Shown here one piece after another: positions 19,578 through 28,913 of a stretch of DNA of 64,000 nt. The notes beneath the pieces were generated by a model. The model was not told the DNA's origin and did no database searches. It saw nothing but the letters and a program-made list of their open reading frames with translations. Source of the DNA: Glycomyces fuscus. Its GTDB lineage: Bacteria > Actinomycetota > Actinomycetes > Streptosporangiales > Streptosporangiaceae. The first letter of the stretch is position 1. The number at the start of each line of letters is the position of its first letter. A program made the position numbers and the translations under genes. The stretch covers positions 57,049 through 121,048 of the forward strand of contig NYMS01000043.1 of assembly GCA_002529455.1 (NCBI GenBank), given 5' to 3'.

Positions 19578-19970
19578 ATGCTTACCGGAGGAGAGGTCGC
19601 CGCGCTCGTCGCCGCGGTGGTCTGGGCGGTGCTGGCCACGTTCATGTGCGTGGCGCTCGTCAAACTCATCAAGCTCATCAACGAGGCGACCAAGGTCGTG
19701 TCCGAACTGGGGGACCGCACCCCGCCCCTGCTGGACGACGTCGCGTCCACGGTGGAGCGCACCAACACCTCGCTGGAACGGGTCGAGGAGATCACCGCCA
19801 ACGTGCAGGCCAGCTCCGAGGACGTCTCCACGATGACCGCGCTGACCCGCTCGGTGCTCACCGGACCGCTGGTGAAGGTGGCCTCGCTGTCCTACGGCGT
19901 GCGCCGCGTCCTCGGCCAGCGCAGGGCCCTGGCGGTCGTGCGCACCCGCAGGAGGAAGGCGAACCGGTGA
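19578..19970 (+). CDS. DUF948 membrane-anchored protein
   Basis: A 130-residue protein with one N-terminal membrane helix (EVAALVAAVVWAVLATFMCV) followed by a cytoplasmic amphipathic, coiled-coil-like helix containing the heptad-rich VASTVERTNTSLERVEEI. This is the DUF948 architecture. It sits before alaS, as in other actinomycetes, and overlaps the next gene by four bases (GTGA), so the two are translationally coupled. Function is unknown; a general-stress or envelope role has been suggested for relatives. Confidence 0.85.
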   Translation: MLTGGEVAALVAAVVWAVLATFMCVALVKLIKLINEATKVVSELGDRTPPLLDDVASTVERTNTSLERVEEITANVQASSEDVSTMTALTRSVLTGPLVKVASLSYGVRRVLGQRRALAVVRTRRRKANR

Positions 19971-20263
19971 TCGGCAGACTGTTCTACCTCGCCGCGGGGG
20001 CGGCCCTGGGCGGCTACGCGGTCCACCGGGTCCACCGCGCCCGGCGCGCCCTCACCCCGGGCGGTATCGCCGAGCGCGTGGAGGGCCAGGTCAGCGAGTA
20101 CCGGGGCGCCCTGCGCGAGCTCAACGAGGACCTGGCCGAGGCCGTGCGCGAACAGGAGGAGGAACTCCTGCGCCGGTACGCGCCGAAGAAGGGCCGCCGG
20201 GCCCCGACGGGGGCCGACGACCGCGAGCTGCCCGGCCCCGGCGGGCCGCCCACCGTCGCATAG
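19967..20263 (+). CDS. DUF6167 family small membrane protein
   Basis: A 98-residue protein starting at a GTG that overlaps the stop of the DUF948 gene. It has one N-terminal hydrophobic helix (LFYLAAGAALGGYAVHRV) and a basic then acidic helical tail with EYRGALRELNEDLAEAVREQ. The size, the RxLTPGGIAERV-like segment and the position between DUF948 and alaS match the actinobacterial DUF6167 family. Its role is unknown; constant pairing with DUF948 suggests they act together at the membrane. Confidence 0.75.
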   Translation: MIGRLFYLAAGAALGGYAVHRVHRARRALTPGGIAERVEGQVSEYRGALRELNEDLAEAVREQEEELLRRYAPKKGRRAPTGADDRELPGPGGPPTVA

Positions 20264-20305
20264 GGTTGCCGGTGAGACGCGTCCCCCGGCGGCTGGAGGC
20301 AGCCC

Positions 20306-20869
20306 GTGTACCCGCAGCAACCCCCGAACGGCCCCTACCAGGGCGGCTATCCGCAGCAGCCCGCGCCCTACGGCGGCCACCACCCGACCGGCCCGTTCCC
20401 CCCGGGCCCGGTCAGGATGCCCGGCGCGGCCGTCACCGTGCGGGTGCTGATGTTCATCGGCGGCGTCTGCGGCCTGCTGTTGGGCGGGCTGCTGTGGCTG
20501 GCCGCCGCGATGGCCTCCGGTGACGGCCGGTTCAGCGAGGACTTCATGCAGGGCGTGCAGGAGGGGGCGGGTTTCCCCGTCTCCTCCACCGAGGCGGGGC
20601 TGCTCTTCGCGCTGGTGGGCGCCGTCCCGTTCGTCTACGGGGTCCTGTCCACCCTCCTGGCCGCGCTGATGGGCCGCCGCAGCGCCGGCGTGCTGTGGTC
20701 GGTCGTGGTCTTCCAGGCCCTGGCCGCGCTCTGCCTGGTGCTCAACGTGGCCAGCGCCGGCGCCCTCGTGTCGGTCGTCCCGCTGGCCTTCGCGGTCCTC
20801 ATGCTCGTGCTCATGCTGCTGCGGGGCACGCGCGCCTACTACACCCGGTCCGCTCCCGCCGCCTACTGA
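20306..20869 (+). CDS. Four-helix membrane protein with Pro/Gly/Tyr-rich N-terminus
   Basis: A 187-residue protein starting at a GTG six bases after GGAGGC. Residues 1-38 are rich in Pro, Gln, Gly and Tyr (YPQQPPNGPYQGGYPQQPAP), a common cytoplasmic tail in actinobacterial membrane proteins. Four hydrophobic segments follow, at about 44-68, 95-118, 125-148 and 150-172. No enzyme motif is visible and I do not recognise the family. It is probably co-transcribed with the two genes before it, and a very strong hairpin ends the unit. Confidence 0.7.
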   Translation: MYPQQPPNGPYQGGYPQQPAPYGGHHPTGPFPPGPVRMPGAAVTVRVLMFIGGVCGLLLGGLLWLAAAMASGDGRFSEDFMQGVQEGAGFPVSSTEAGLLFALVGAVPFVYGVLSTLLAALMGRRSAGVLWSVVVFQALAALCLVLNVASAGALVSVVPLAFAVLMLVLMLLRGTRAYYTRSAPAAY

Positions 20870-20889
20870 GCCGGGACGACCCCGTACAC

Positions 20890-20929
20890 GGGAGAGGGGG
20901 ACCGCGGCCGACCGCGGTCCCCCTCTCCC
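20890..20929 (+). terminator. Strong terminator-like hairpin
   Basis: A perfect 18-bp stem (20890-20907 with 20912-20929) closes on the tetraloop CCGA, 20 bases after the stop of the four-helix membrane protein gene. Confidence 0.8.
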
Positions 20930-21376
20930 CGCGCGGGGCCGCGTTCCACCCGCGCGTTGCGTGCTCCTGCCGGGAACCCCCGGAGAGCCGGCCCTCCAGG
21001 CGTCCCGGGTTACGGAAAGGCCGAAACGTGAACCCCCATCCTCCGCAGCCCCACGGCGGGCAGGGGCCGCCCTCGGGAGCGCCGTACGGGCACGGCGGAC
21101 GGGCGCGGCCGTCCGGACGCCCTCCCCGCGCCGGCGCCCGCGCCGTCCGCGGCCCCGGCTCCCGGGGCCCGGCGGTGGTCAGCGACGATAGCCTTGGAAC
21201 AACCAGGCCGCCGCCGTTGTCCTGATCAGGGCGGCCCCGGCGGCCACCCGCAAACCACGCGCGCTGGCGTGGCGGCTCCCTCTACGATGGGCGCCTACCG
21301 ACCACGCGTGACAACGGTCCCGCACAGGGCCACGCACGCCGCCCGGGGCGGCGGAGCCGAGCACAGGAGGGCATCA
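20930..21376. other. Upstream region of alaS
   Basis: About 450 bases between the hairpin and alaS. A GTG ORF at 21028-21225 (65 codons, [19 protein letters not shown]) resembles the Pro/Gly-rich N-terminus of the membrane protein at 20306 but has no membrane part; it could be a remnant of a duplicate or chance. The alaS ribosome-binding site AGGAGG is at 21365-21370. Confidence 0.35.
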
Positions 21377-24043
21377 ATGGAGACGGCAGAGATCGCGCGC
21401 CGCTTCCTCAGTTTCTTCGAGAAGAACGGACACACCGTGGTGCCCTCGGCAAGCCTCATCGCCGAGGACCCCACGCTGCTGCTGGTGCCCGCAGGCATGG
21501 TTCCGTTCAAGCCCTACTTCCTGGGCCAGCGCACGCCCTCCTACGACACCGCCACCAGCGTTCAGAAGTGCATCCGCACCAAGGACATCGAGGAGGTCGG
21601 CAAGACCTCCCGGCACGCGACGTTCTTCCAGATGCTCGGCAACTTCTCCTTCGGCGACTACTTCAAGGAGCGGGCGATCCCGCTGGCCTGGGAACTGGTC
21701 ACCTCCCCCGTGGAGGAGGGCGGCTTCGGCATCGACCCCGAGAGGCTGTGGGTCACCGTCTACCTCGACGACGACGAGGCCGAGGCGATCTGGCGCGACA
21801 AGGTGGGCGTGCGGCCCGAGCGCATCCAGCGCATGGGCAAGGAGGAGAACTACTGGGACATGGGCGTGCCCGGTCCCTGCGGCCCCTGCTCCGAGATCTT
21901 CTACGACCGCGGCCCCGAGTACGGCGTCGACGGCGGCCCCGAGGCCGACGAGGACCGCTACATCGAGATCTGGAACCTCGTCTTCATGCAGTACGAGCGG
22001 GGTGAGGGCAGCGGCAAGGAGTACCCCATCCTCGGGGAGCTGCCCAAGAAGAACATCGACACCGGCCTGGGCCTGGAGCGCCTCGCGGCGGTCCTGCAGG
22101 GCGTCGACAACATCTACGAGACCGACATCATCGGCCGGGTCCTGCACCGCGCCGCCGAGCTCACCGGCACGCGCTACGGCGACAGCGAGGAGCAGGACGT
22201 CATGCTCCGCGTGGTCGCCGACCACGTGCGCAGCGCCGTCATGCTCGTCGGCGACGGCGTGCGGCCCGGCAACGAGAAGGCCGGGTACGTCCTGCGCCGC
22301 ATCCTGCGCCGCTCCATCCGCAACCTGCGCCTGCTGTCGGGGAGCGACACCGCCTTCATGCACGAGCTGACCGGGGTCAGCATCGACGCGATGAAGGACA
22401 TCTACCCCGACCTGCTGGACCGGGCCGACGTCATCCACGGTGTGATCGACACCGAGGAGCGCAACTTCGCCGAGACGCTGCGGGCGGGTACCGCGCTGTT
22501 CGGCCGCGCAGCCGAGCGCACGCGCGCCGGGGGCGGCACCGTCTTCTCCGGGTCGGACGCCTTCCAGCTCCACGACACCTACGGCTTCCCCATCGACCTC
22601 ACGCTGGAGATGGCGGCCGAACAGGACCTGTCCGTGGACGAGGACTCCTTCCGGCAGCTCATGCAGCGCCAGAAGGACACCGCCAAGGCCGACGCCAAGG
22701 CCAAGAAGCTCGGCAACGCCGACATCTCCCTGTACGCGCAGCTGCTGGAGGGCGCGGGGGCGACCGACTTCCTCGGCTACACCGAGTCCGAGAGCGAGTC
22801 GCGCGTCAAGGGCATCGTCGTGGACGGCGTCTCGGCGCCCGCGGCCCGCGCGGGGGACAAGGTCGAGATCGTCCTGGACAGCACCCCGTTCTACGCCGAG
22901 AGCGGCGGCCAGCTCGCCGACACCGGCACGCTGAGCGTGGACGGCCGCGGCGTGGTGGACGTGGAGGACGTGCAGAAGCCGCTGCCCGGCCTGTTCGTGC
23001 ACCGCGGCACCGTCCGCTCGGGCGAGGTGGTCCTGGACGACACCGTGCACGCCGGCATCGACACCGGCCGCCGCCACGCCATCGAGCGCTCGCACTCGGC
23101 GACCCACCTCATCCACTCGGCGCTGCGCAACGCGCTGGGCCCGTCCGCGGGCCAGGCCGGTTCGGAGAACCGCCCCGGACAGCTGCGCTTCGACTTCACC
23201 GCCGACACCGCGCTGGGCGGCGAGCGCCTGGCCGAGGTCGAGGAGGAGGTCAACACCGTCCTGGCGGGCGACATCCCGGTCCAGACCGAGGAGAAGAGCC
23301 TGGACGACGCGCTGAAGATGGGCGCCATGGCCATGTTCGGCGAGAAGTACGGCGACCGCGTGCGCGTCGTGGAGATGAGCGACTACTCCGTCGAGCTGTG
23401 CGGCGGCACCCACGTGCCCTCCACCGCCAGACTGGGCATCGTCAAGCTGCTCGGCGAGTCCTCCATCGGCTCGGGCGTGCGCCGCGTGGAGGCGGCGGTG
23501 GGCGTGGACGCTTTCCGGCGCCTGTCCAAGGAGTCGACGCTGGTCGGGCAGCTGTCCGAGCAGCTCAAGACCCCGCGCGAGGAGCTGCCCGAGCGCATCG
23601 ACTCCATGGTCTCCCGGCTGCGCGCCGCGGAGAGGGAGATCGAGAAGCTGCGCGCCGCGCAGGTGCTCCAGGCGGCCGGTTCGATCGCCGAGGGCGCCCG
23701 CCGCCACGGCGCCGCGCTGGTCGTGGCCGCCCCCGCGCCGGAGGGCACCAGCGGTGACGACCTGCGCAAGCTGGTGCTGGACGTGCGCGGGCGCCTCGGC
23801 GAGGACGAGCCCGCGGTCGTGGCGATGACCGCCGTGCCCAAGGACCGCCCGGTCGTGGTGATCGCGACCAACAAGGCCGCGCAGAAGGCCGGGATCAAGG
23901 CGGGCGAGCTGGTGGGCATCGCGGCCCGCGCGCTCGGCGGCGGTGGCGGCGGCAAGCCCGACATCGCCCAGGGCGGCGGAAGCGACGCCACCAAGGTGGA
24001 CGAGGCCCTGCGCGCCGTCGAGGAGCGCGTGGCCAGGGGCTAG
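21377..24043 (+). CDS. alaS: Alanyl-tRNA synthetase AlaS
   Basis: This 888-residue class II synthetase charges tRNA-Ala and edits misacylated products. The catalytic core shows [20 protein letters not shown] and the [10 protein letters not shown] motif 3. The editing domain has its zinc ligands in [12 protein letters not shown] and CGGTHV. The C-terminal DHHA1 region includes the glycine run before [12 protein letters not shown]. The ATG at 21377 follows AGGAGG by six bases. In actinomycetes alaS is usually followed by ruvX, mltG and aroE, as here, although a 600-base gap and a hairpin separate it from ruvX. Confidence 0.97.
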   Translation: METAEIARRFLSFFEKNGHTVVPSASLIAEDPTLLLVPAGMVPFKPYFLGQRTPSYDTATSVQKCIRTKDIEEVGKTSRHATFFQMLGNFSFGDYFKERAIPLAWELVTSPVEEGGFGIDPERLWVTVYLDDDEAEAIWRDKVGVRPERIQRMGKEENYWDMGVPGPCGPCSEIFYDRGPEYGVDGGPEADEDRYIEIWNLVFMQYERGEGSGKEYPILGELPKKNIDTGLGLERLAAVLQGVDNIYETDIIGRVLHRAAELTGTRYGDSEEQDVMLRVVADHVRSAVMLVGDGVRPGNEKAGYVLRRILRRSIRNLRLLSGSDTAFMHELTGVSIDAMKDIYPDLLDRADVIHGVIDTEERNFAETLRAGTALFGRAAERTRAGGGTVFSGSDAFQLHDTYGFPIDLTLEMAAEQDLSVDEDSFRQLMQRQKDTAKADAKAKKLGNADISLYAQLLEGAGATDFLGYTESESESRVKGIVVDGVSAPAARAGDKVEIVLDSTPFYAESGGQLADTGTLSVDGRGVVDVEDVQKPLPGLFVHRGTVRSGEVVLDDTVHAGIDTGRRHAIERSHSATHLIHSALRNALGPSAGQAGSENRPGQLRFDFTADTALGGERLAEVEEEVNTVLAGDIPVQTEEKSLDDALKMGAMAMFGEKYGDRVRVVEMSDYSVELCGGTHVPSTARLGIVKLLGESSIGSGVRRVEAAVGVDAFRRLSKESTLVGQLSEQLKTPREELPERIDSMVSRLRAAEREIEKLRAAQVLQAAGSIAEGARRHGAALVVAAPAPEGTSGDDLRKLVLDVRGRLGEDEPAVVAMTAVPKDRPVVVIATNKAAQKAGIKAGELVGIAARALGGGGGGKPDIAQGGGSDATKVDEALRAVEERVARG

Positions 24044-24058
24044 GGGACCGGTTCCCAC

Positions 24059-24090
24059 GGGCGTGTGCGGCACCGGCGCCGCACACGCCC
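24059..24090 (+). terminator. Terminator-like hairpin after alaS
   Basis: A perfect 13-bp stem (24059-24071 with 24078-24090) with a six-base loop begins 15 bases after the alaS stop. It suggests that ruvX-mltG-aroE have their own promoter. Confidence 0.7.
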
Positions 24091-24644
24091 GGCGCATGTG
24101 CGCGGAGGTCCGTCCGGCGTGACGAGGGCCACGGGGGCGGGCCGTGTCCCCCGGCGCGCCGACCGAACCCCGCGTGGACACGAAGTGAACACGCGCCATG
24201 ACCGGGAGTGGCGGGGCGGAGGATTCCACGGCTCCCGGGCCCGGTGGCCCCCACGGATCCCGGACCCGCCACCACCTGCGGGGGAGCTGTCCGGTCCCCG
24301 CGCCGGGGCGCCCCGGGGGCGTCAGACCGCGCAGTAGCGGCTCCGGGGTGTTTTACACTCTGACGGAACGCGTCCGTCCCGGACCCCGCCGGAGCCGCCC
24401 CGTACGAGGCGGTCGGCGCGGCCTGCGGTCCCGCACGGCGACCAGCGCTGTCGAAGCTGCGTGCTGTCATCGAATCGGGCATACTGTGGCGCGTCACAGC
24501 CGATCACACGGCTGTCTGTGCGGAGTTTCCCGCGATCCAGCTGACGAACAGGACCACCGTGTTGAGGATTTCCCAGCCGCGGTGCCGTACCCGCAACGGC
24601 ACGGCCCGCCCGAGCACCGCTCCCGGTTCCGGGGAGAGGTCCTC
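24091..24644. promoter_or_regulatory. Long upstream region of ruvX
   Basis: About 550 bases with no convincing gene. An AT-rich odd palindrome GTGTTTTACAC occurs at 24348-24358 and a CATACT box at 24480-24485; either could mark a promoter. The ruvX ribosome-binding site GGGGAGAGG is at 24631-24639. Confidence 0.4.
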
Positions 24645-25130
24645 TTGAGGCACGGTGTGCGCCTGGCTGTCGACCCCGGCAACGCCCGTATCGGGGTCGC
24701 CGCGAGCGACCCCAGCGGCACGCTCGCCAGCCCGGTCGAGACCATCCCGCGCGGCAGGGGCGACACACAGCGCATCGCACTCCTGGTCCTGGAACGGGAG
24801 GCGCGGGAGGTCGTGGTGGGCTACCCTGCCTCACTGTCGGGGGATGAGGGCCCGGCGGCCCGCTCCGCGAGGGAGTTCGCGCGCACGCTCGCCGCCCTCC
24901 TGCACCCCGTCCCCGTCCGTCTGGTCGACGAACGCCTCACGACGGTGACCGCCCAGAGCCAGCTGCTCTCCGGCGCCTCCTTCTCCGCAAGGGGAGCCAG
25001 GGGCGGCCGGGCCCGCAGGTCGGTCATCGACCAGGCCGCCGCCACCGTGCTCCTCCAGAGCGCCTTGGACCAGGAACGGTCAACAGGCCAGCCCCCGGGC
25101 GAGATCGTCCGCTCCAGCCAGGGAGAATGA
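24645..25130 (+). CDS. ruvX: RuvX/YqgF Holliday-junction resolvase-like protein
   Basis: A 161-residue RNase H-fold protein, involved in 16S pre-rRNA 5' maturation and possibly in Holliday-junction resolution. Family motifs are LAVDPGNARIGVAASDP, EVVVGYPASLSGDEGP and VDERLTTVTA, with a C-terminal VIDQAAATVLLQ. The best start is a TTG at 24645, five bases after the purine run; it gives MRHGVRLAVDPG, like the family start. A GTG at 24657 is poorly spaced. The stop overlaps the mltG start (ATGA), so the two are coupled. Confidence 0.92.
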   Translation: MRHGVRLAVDPGNARIGVAASDPSGTLASPVETIPRGRGDTQRIALLVLEREAREVVVGYPASLSGDEGPAARSAREFARTLAALLHPVPVRLVDERLTTVTAQSQLLSGASFSARGARGGRARRSVIDQAAATVLLQSALDQERSTGQPPGEIVRSSQGE

Positions 25131-27664
25131 TGAACGACAGGGATGACTACCCCGACACTCCCTATCGTGGGCGCGCCGACCGCGAACGCGGTTACGACTA
25201 CGACCCGCTCAGCGACCCCCTGCCCGCGCAGCCGCCGCGCGGCCGCAGGGCGCGCCCCGAACCCGCGGACTGGAACGAGACCCCCGGCACGGGTGAGTTC
25301 CGCACGCCCCGGTACGGGCCCCGAAGCGGTGCGGAGCACGACCCGCTGAACCCGGACGGAGGGCAGCCCGGCCGCCGGCGCCGCGCCGAGCCGCCCGCGG
25401 AGGGGCCCTCGGGCCCCGCCCGGCGCGGAGGCGCCGCCGACGCCCTGCGCGGCGGACGCGCCGCCCGTTCCGAAGCCCCCCGCCGTCAGGAGCGGGAGGC
25501 CCCCCGGCCTCAGGAGCCCGCTCCGCCCCGCTCCCAGGGCCCCGCGCGCTCCCGGCACGCCGGACCGGCGGGCGACCCCACCCAGGACGCCCTGGCCGCT
25601 CTGGCCAACCTGGGAGAGGCCTCCGCGCCCGCCCGGCCCGCGCAGAGCGCTCCGGACGCCTCCTCCGGCGCGGAGGAGCCTCCCAGGCGCGGCCGCCGCG
25701 CCCGCTCCGGGCCGGAGCCCGACCCCGAACCCCAGCCCGAGCCCGAGCCCCCGTCCGAGGAGTCCCGTCGCCGCGGCGGGCGCCGCAGGCGCGGCGCCCC
25801 GGCCGACGAGGCCCCCGCCGCCGCGGCCCCGCCCCCCGAGGAGGAGCCCCGCGGCCGTCGCGCGCGCCGCCGCCGCGGCAGGCGCGAAGACGAGCCCACC
25901 GGCGGCTTCCTGGACGACGCGCCGGAGGACAGCGGGATCTTCGACTCCGGGACCTTCCCCGGCGTCAGCGGCTCCGCCGACACCGGTGCGTTCGCCGCGG
26001 TCGACGAGCCCCCGGCCCGTCGCAGCCGCCGCGCGCGCGCCGACCGCGACGCGCGGGACGAGCGTTCCGGCGCCCCCGCCGACAGCGGCGCCTTCCCCGG
26101 CACCGACGCCTTCTCCCCGGCCCCGGAGCCCGACTCCGGCGCGTTCGAGGCGCCGGACGCCGAGGAGGAGCCGCAGGAGGAGTCCGAACCCCGTTCCCGC
26201 CGCTCCCGCCGCAGGCAGGCGGCGGAGGACCGGGCCGGACGCCGCCGGGGCGGGCGCCGCAGGCGCGGCGCCCCCGCGGAGGAGGCCCCCGAGGAGGACG
26301 AGGCCTTCGAGGAGGAGCCGGCCGACTCCTTCGCGGAGGAGCCCCCCGAGGAGGAGCCCGAGGCCGAGCCCGAGCCCCGCTCCCGCCGCAGCCGCCGCGC
26401 GTCCGCGGCCGACGACGGCGGGTCCGGCCGGCGCGGCGGGCGCCGCAGGCGCGGCCGTCGCGAGGAGCCGGAGGAGGAGCCAGAGGAGGAGTACGAGTAC
26501 GAGGAGCCCAACCTCGCCGACATCGCCGAGGCCTACGGCGGCGGCCGCAGCAGCCGCAAGAAGGCCAAGGAGCTCAAGAGGGCCCGCGCCAACGCGGGCA
26601 AGGGCGGCCGGAAGCGCCGCGGCAGGAGCAGGGCCCTGACGATCGTGCTGGCCCTCGTTCTCCTCCTGGTCGTGGCGGGCGGCGGGTACGCGGTCATCCG
26701 CACCTACGTCCTGCCCGCCGACTTCGACGGCCAGGGCAGCGGGGAGACCGTGTTCGTCATCGAGCAGGGTGACACGGGCTCGACCGTGGGCGAGAACCTC
26801 GCCGACGCCGGGATCGTGGCCAGCTCCCGCGCGTTCCTCAACGCGCTGGACGCCGTTCCCGAGGAGGAGCTCGGTGCCGGGCTGTCCCCGGGCACCTACT
26901 CCCTGGCCCAGGGGATGAGCGGCGAGGCCGCCGTGGAGGCCCTGCTCGACCCCGCCAGCCGCGTCGGCGGGCGTGTCAGCATCCCCGAGGGGCTGCGCAC
27001 GGACAAGATCTTCGAGCGGATCTCCGCGCAGACCGACCTGAGCGTGGAGGAGCTGGACGAGGCCTACGCCCGGACCGACGAGCTCGGCCTGCCCGAGTAC
27101 GCGACGCAGGGGCCCGAGGGCTACCTGTTCCCGTCCACCTACCAGTTCGACCCGGGAGTCGAGGCGCTCTCGGTGCTCCAGAGGATGGTGACCCAGCACA
27201 AGCAGGTCGCCGAGGAGATCGACCTGGAGAACAGGGCCGAGGCACTGGGCTACGACGCCAACGAGATCATGGCGATCGCGGCCATCGTCCAGGCCGAGAC
27301 CGGCACCGAGGAGGACATGCCCCTCATCTCGGCGGTCGTGCACAACCGCCTGGAGCAGGGCATGCAGCTCCAGATGGACAGCACGTGCTTCTACGTCCTC
27401 GGTGAGGAGGGCACGTTCCTGAACAACGACCAGCGCGCGTCCTGCGAGGCCGACCCGCGCGGCTACAGCACCTACGGCATGACCGGGCTGCCCGCCGGAC
27501 CGTTCGTGGCCCCCGGGGAGGACGCCATCGAGGCGGCGCTGGAACCGGCCGACGAGGACTACCTCTACTTCGCGCTCATCGACCCCGAGAACGGGGAGAC
27601 CGGCTTCTCCACCACCCTGGAGCAGCACAACGAGATGGTGGCCGAGAACCAGGCCGAATGGTAG
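25127..27664 (+). CDS. mltG: Endolytic murein transglycosylase MltG with a giant disordered N-terminus
   Basis: MltG cuts nascent glycan strands at the membrane and is thought to end their elongation. The protein has 845 residues, about twice the Escherichia coli form. Residues 1-500 are disordered and highly charged, with blocks of Arg-rich RRGGRRRRG motifs alternating with Glu/Pro-rich runs. A single membrane helix follows at about 504-527 (LTIVLALVLLLVVAGGGYAV), then the LysM-like and YceG domains. The catalytic Glu is E724 in IVQAETG, with MDSTCFYVLG and TYGMTGLPAGPF nearby. Start and stop overlap ruvX and nearly aroE. The cytoplasmic region may recruit partners such as division or elongation proteins. 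Confidence 0.92.
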   Translation: MMNDRDDYPDTPYRGRADRERGYDYDPLSDPLPAQPPRGRRARPEPADWNETPGTGEFRTPRYGPRSGAEHDPLNPDGGQPGRRRRAEPPAEGPSGPARRGGAADALRGGRAARSEAPRRQEREAPRPQEPAPPRSQGPARSRHAGPAGDPTQDALAALANLGEASAPARPAQSAPDASSGAEEPPRRGRRARSGPEPDPEPQPEPEPPSEESRRRGGRRRRGAPADEAPAAAAPPPEEEPRGRRARRRRGRREDEPTGGFLDDAPEDSGIFDSGTFPGVSGSADTGAFAAVDEPPARRSRRARADRDARDERSGAPADSGAFPGTDAFSPAPEPDSGAFEAPDAEEEPQEESEPRSRRSRRRQAAEDRAGRRRGGRRRRGAPAEEAPEEDEAFEEEPADSFAEEPPEEEPEAEPEPRSRRSRRASAADDGGSGRRGGRRRRGRREEPEEEPEEEYEYEEPNLADIAEAYGGGRSSRKKAKELKRARANAGKGGRKRRGRSRALTIVLALVLLLVVAGGGYAVIRTYVLPADFDGQGSGETVFVIEQGDTGSTVGENLADAGIVASSRAFLNALDAVPEEELGAGLSPGTYSLAQGMSGEAAVEALLDPASRVGGRVSIPEGLRTDKIFERISAQTDLSVEELDEAYARTDELGLPEYATQGPEGYLFPSTYQFDPGVEALSVLQRMVTQHKQVAEEIDLENRAEALGYDANEIMAIAAIVQAETGTEEDMPLISAVVHNRLEQGMQLQMDSTCFYVLGEEGTFLNNDQRASCEADPRGYSTYGMTGLPAGPFVAPGEDAIEAALEPADEDYLYFALIDPENGETGFSTTLEQHNEMVAENQAEW

Positions 27665-27684
27665 GGAGAGGTGACACGGGGCTG

Positions 27685-28512
27685 ATGCGCGCCGCCGTAC
27701 TGGGCTCGCCGGTGGCCCACTCGCTCTCACCGGTCCTGCACAACGCCGCCTACGCGGCGATGGGCCTGGACGACTGGTCCTACGGCCTGCACGAGTGCGG
27801 GGAGGAGGGGCTCGCGCCCTTCCTCTCCGGACTCGGCGGGGAGTGGGCCGGGCTGTCCCTGACCATGCCGCTCAAGCGCCGCGCCATGGAACTGGCCGAC
27901 GAGGTCTCCGGCCCGGCCCTCCAGGCGGGCGGCGCCAACACCCTGGTCCGCAGAGCGGGGGAGTGGCACGCCTCCAACACCGACGTCGCGGGGATCGCCG
28001 AGGCCCTGGCCGAGGCCGGGGCGGACGCCCCGCGCAGCGCGGTCATCCTGGGCGCCGGGGCCACCGCGGCCTCCGCCCTCGTCGCGTTGCGCCGGCTCGG
28101 GCTGACCGCTCCGGTCACCGTGCTGGCCCGCGACACGGCCCGCGCGGGGCAGGTGGCCGCCGCGGCCCGCCGGACGGGGCACCCGCTGGAGGTCGCGCCG
28201 CTCTCGCAGGCGGAGCGCCACCTGGACGTGGACCTCGTCGTCTCCTCCCTGCCCTCGGGCGCCGCCGACCTCCACGCCGACCTGCTCGCCGCCTCGCGCG
28301 CCGACCTGTTCGACGTCGTCTACTCGCCCTGGCCCACCCGCGCCGCGGAGGCCGTCGCCGCGCGCGGCGGCCGCGTGGTCGGCGGCTTCCCCATGCTCCT
28401 GCACCAGGCCGTCGAGCAGGTCCGCCTGATGACCGGTGTCCAGGAGGTGCCGGTGGAGGCCATGCGCGCGGCGGGTGAGGCGGAGCTGGCCCGCCGCTCC
28501 GCCTCCGCCTGA
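27685..28512 (+). CDS. aroE: Shikimate dehydrogenase AroE
   Basis: It reduces 3-dehydroshikimate to shikimate with NADPH in aromatic amino acid synthesis. With the ATG at 27685 the protein has 275 residues and begins MRAAVLGSPVAHSLSP, typical of the family; an ATG at 27658 overlapping the mltG stop would add nine residues. Shikimate-binding SLSP, the catalytic Lys in TMPLKRR and the Asn-Thr-Asp of SNTDVAG are present, as is the nucleotide-binding ILGAGATAASALVAL. The C-terminal GFPMLLHQAVEQ is conserved. Confidence 0.95.
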   Translation: MRAAVLGSPVAHSLSPVLHNAAYAAMGLDDWSYGLHECGEEGLAPFLSGLGGEWAGLSLTMPLKRRAMELADEVSGPALQAGGANTLVRRAGEWHASNTDVAGIAEALAEAGADAPRSAVILGAGATAASALVALRRLGLTAPVTVLARDTARAGQVAAAARRTGHPLEVAPLSQAERHLDVDLVVSSLPSGAADLHADLLAASRADLFDVVYSPWPTRAAEAVAARGGRVVGGFPMLLHQAVEQVRLMTGVQEVPVEAMRAAGEAELARRSASA

Positions 28513-28913
28513 GCGCGGCCGGAGGCGGCGCACGCGCGGGTGGGACGAGCGGGCCCCGGGCACTGGTACTATGAGGTATCGACTTGGTCCGGTGTGTCCC
28601 ACACCGGAGCCGCAAGCGGAGATGATCCTCCCACCTGCCGGGTACCGCCCGCGCGGGTTCCGGCCCGGCGATCGATCGCGCCGCGTTCTGTCGACCGAGC
28701 ACCCGTGTCCGGGGTGCCCGGTCCGCGCGTCCGCCCTCGCTGGGAATATCCGGTCGGATCACCCCGCTTGCACACGCTGGCGGGGTTTTCGCTGTATGCG
28801 GACCCCGACGCGACCGGCGGCCCGACGGACAAGGGCGGCCCGGTCCACACGGCCGTCCACCACCGGGCGGGCGGCCGGTCCCAGGTAATCCGACATAGCT
28901 AGGGAGGGGTCTC
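28513..28913 (+). promoter_or_regulatory. Structured leader of the infC-rpmI-rplT operon
   Basis: This 401-base region has no gene. After a TACTAT box near 28567-28572 (possible -10 element) come a 9-bp perfect hairpin (28588-28596 with 28600-28608) and a small CCGC-AA-GCGG hairpin (28610-28619). An intrinsic terminator follows at 28762-28789. The infC ribosome-binding site AGGGAGGGG is at 28901-28909. The layout resembles an attenuated ribosomal-protein leader. Confidence 0.55.
28762..28789 (+). terminator. Premature terminator (attenuator candidate) in the infC leader
   Basis: CCCCGC (28762-28767) pairs with GCGGGG (28780-28785) and is followed by TTTT. It lies about 125 bases before infC and is one of the few stems here with a U tract. 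A role in transcription attenuation is likely but inferred. Confidence 0.6.

Noticed and set aside
21028..21225. 65-codon ORF similar in composition to the Pro/Gly-rich N-terminus of the membrane protein at 20306
   Set aside because: There is no membrane part, the ribosome-binding site is weak and no family is visible; it was kept only as a comment in the alaS upstream region.
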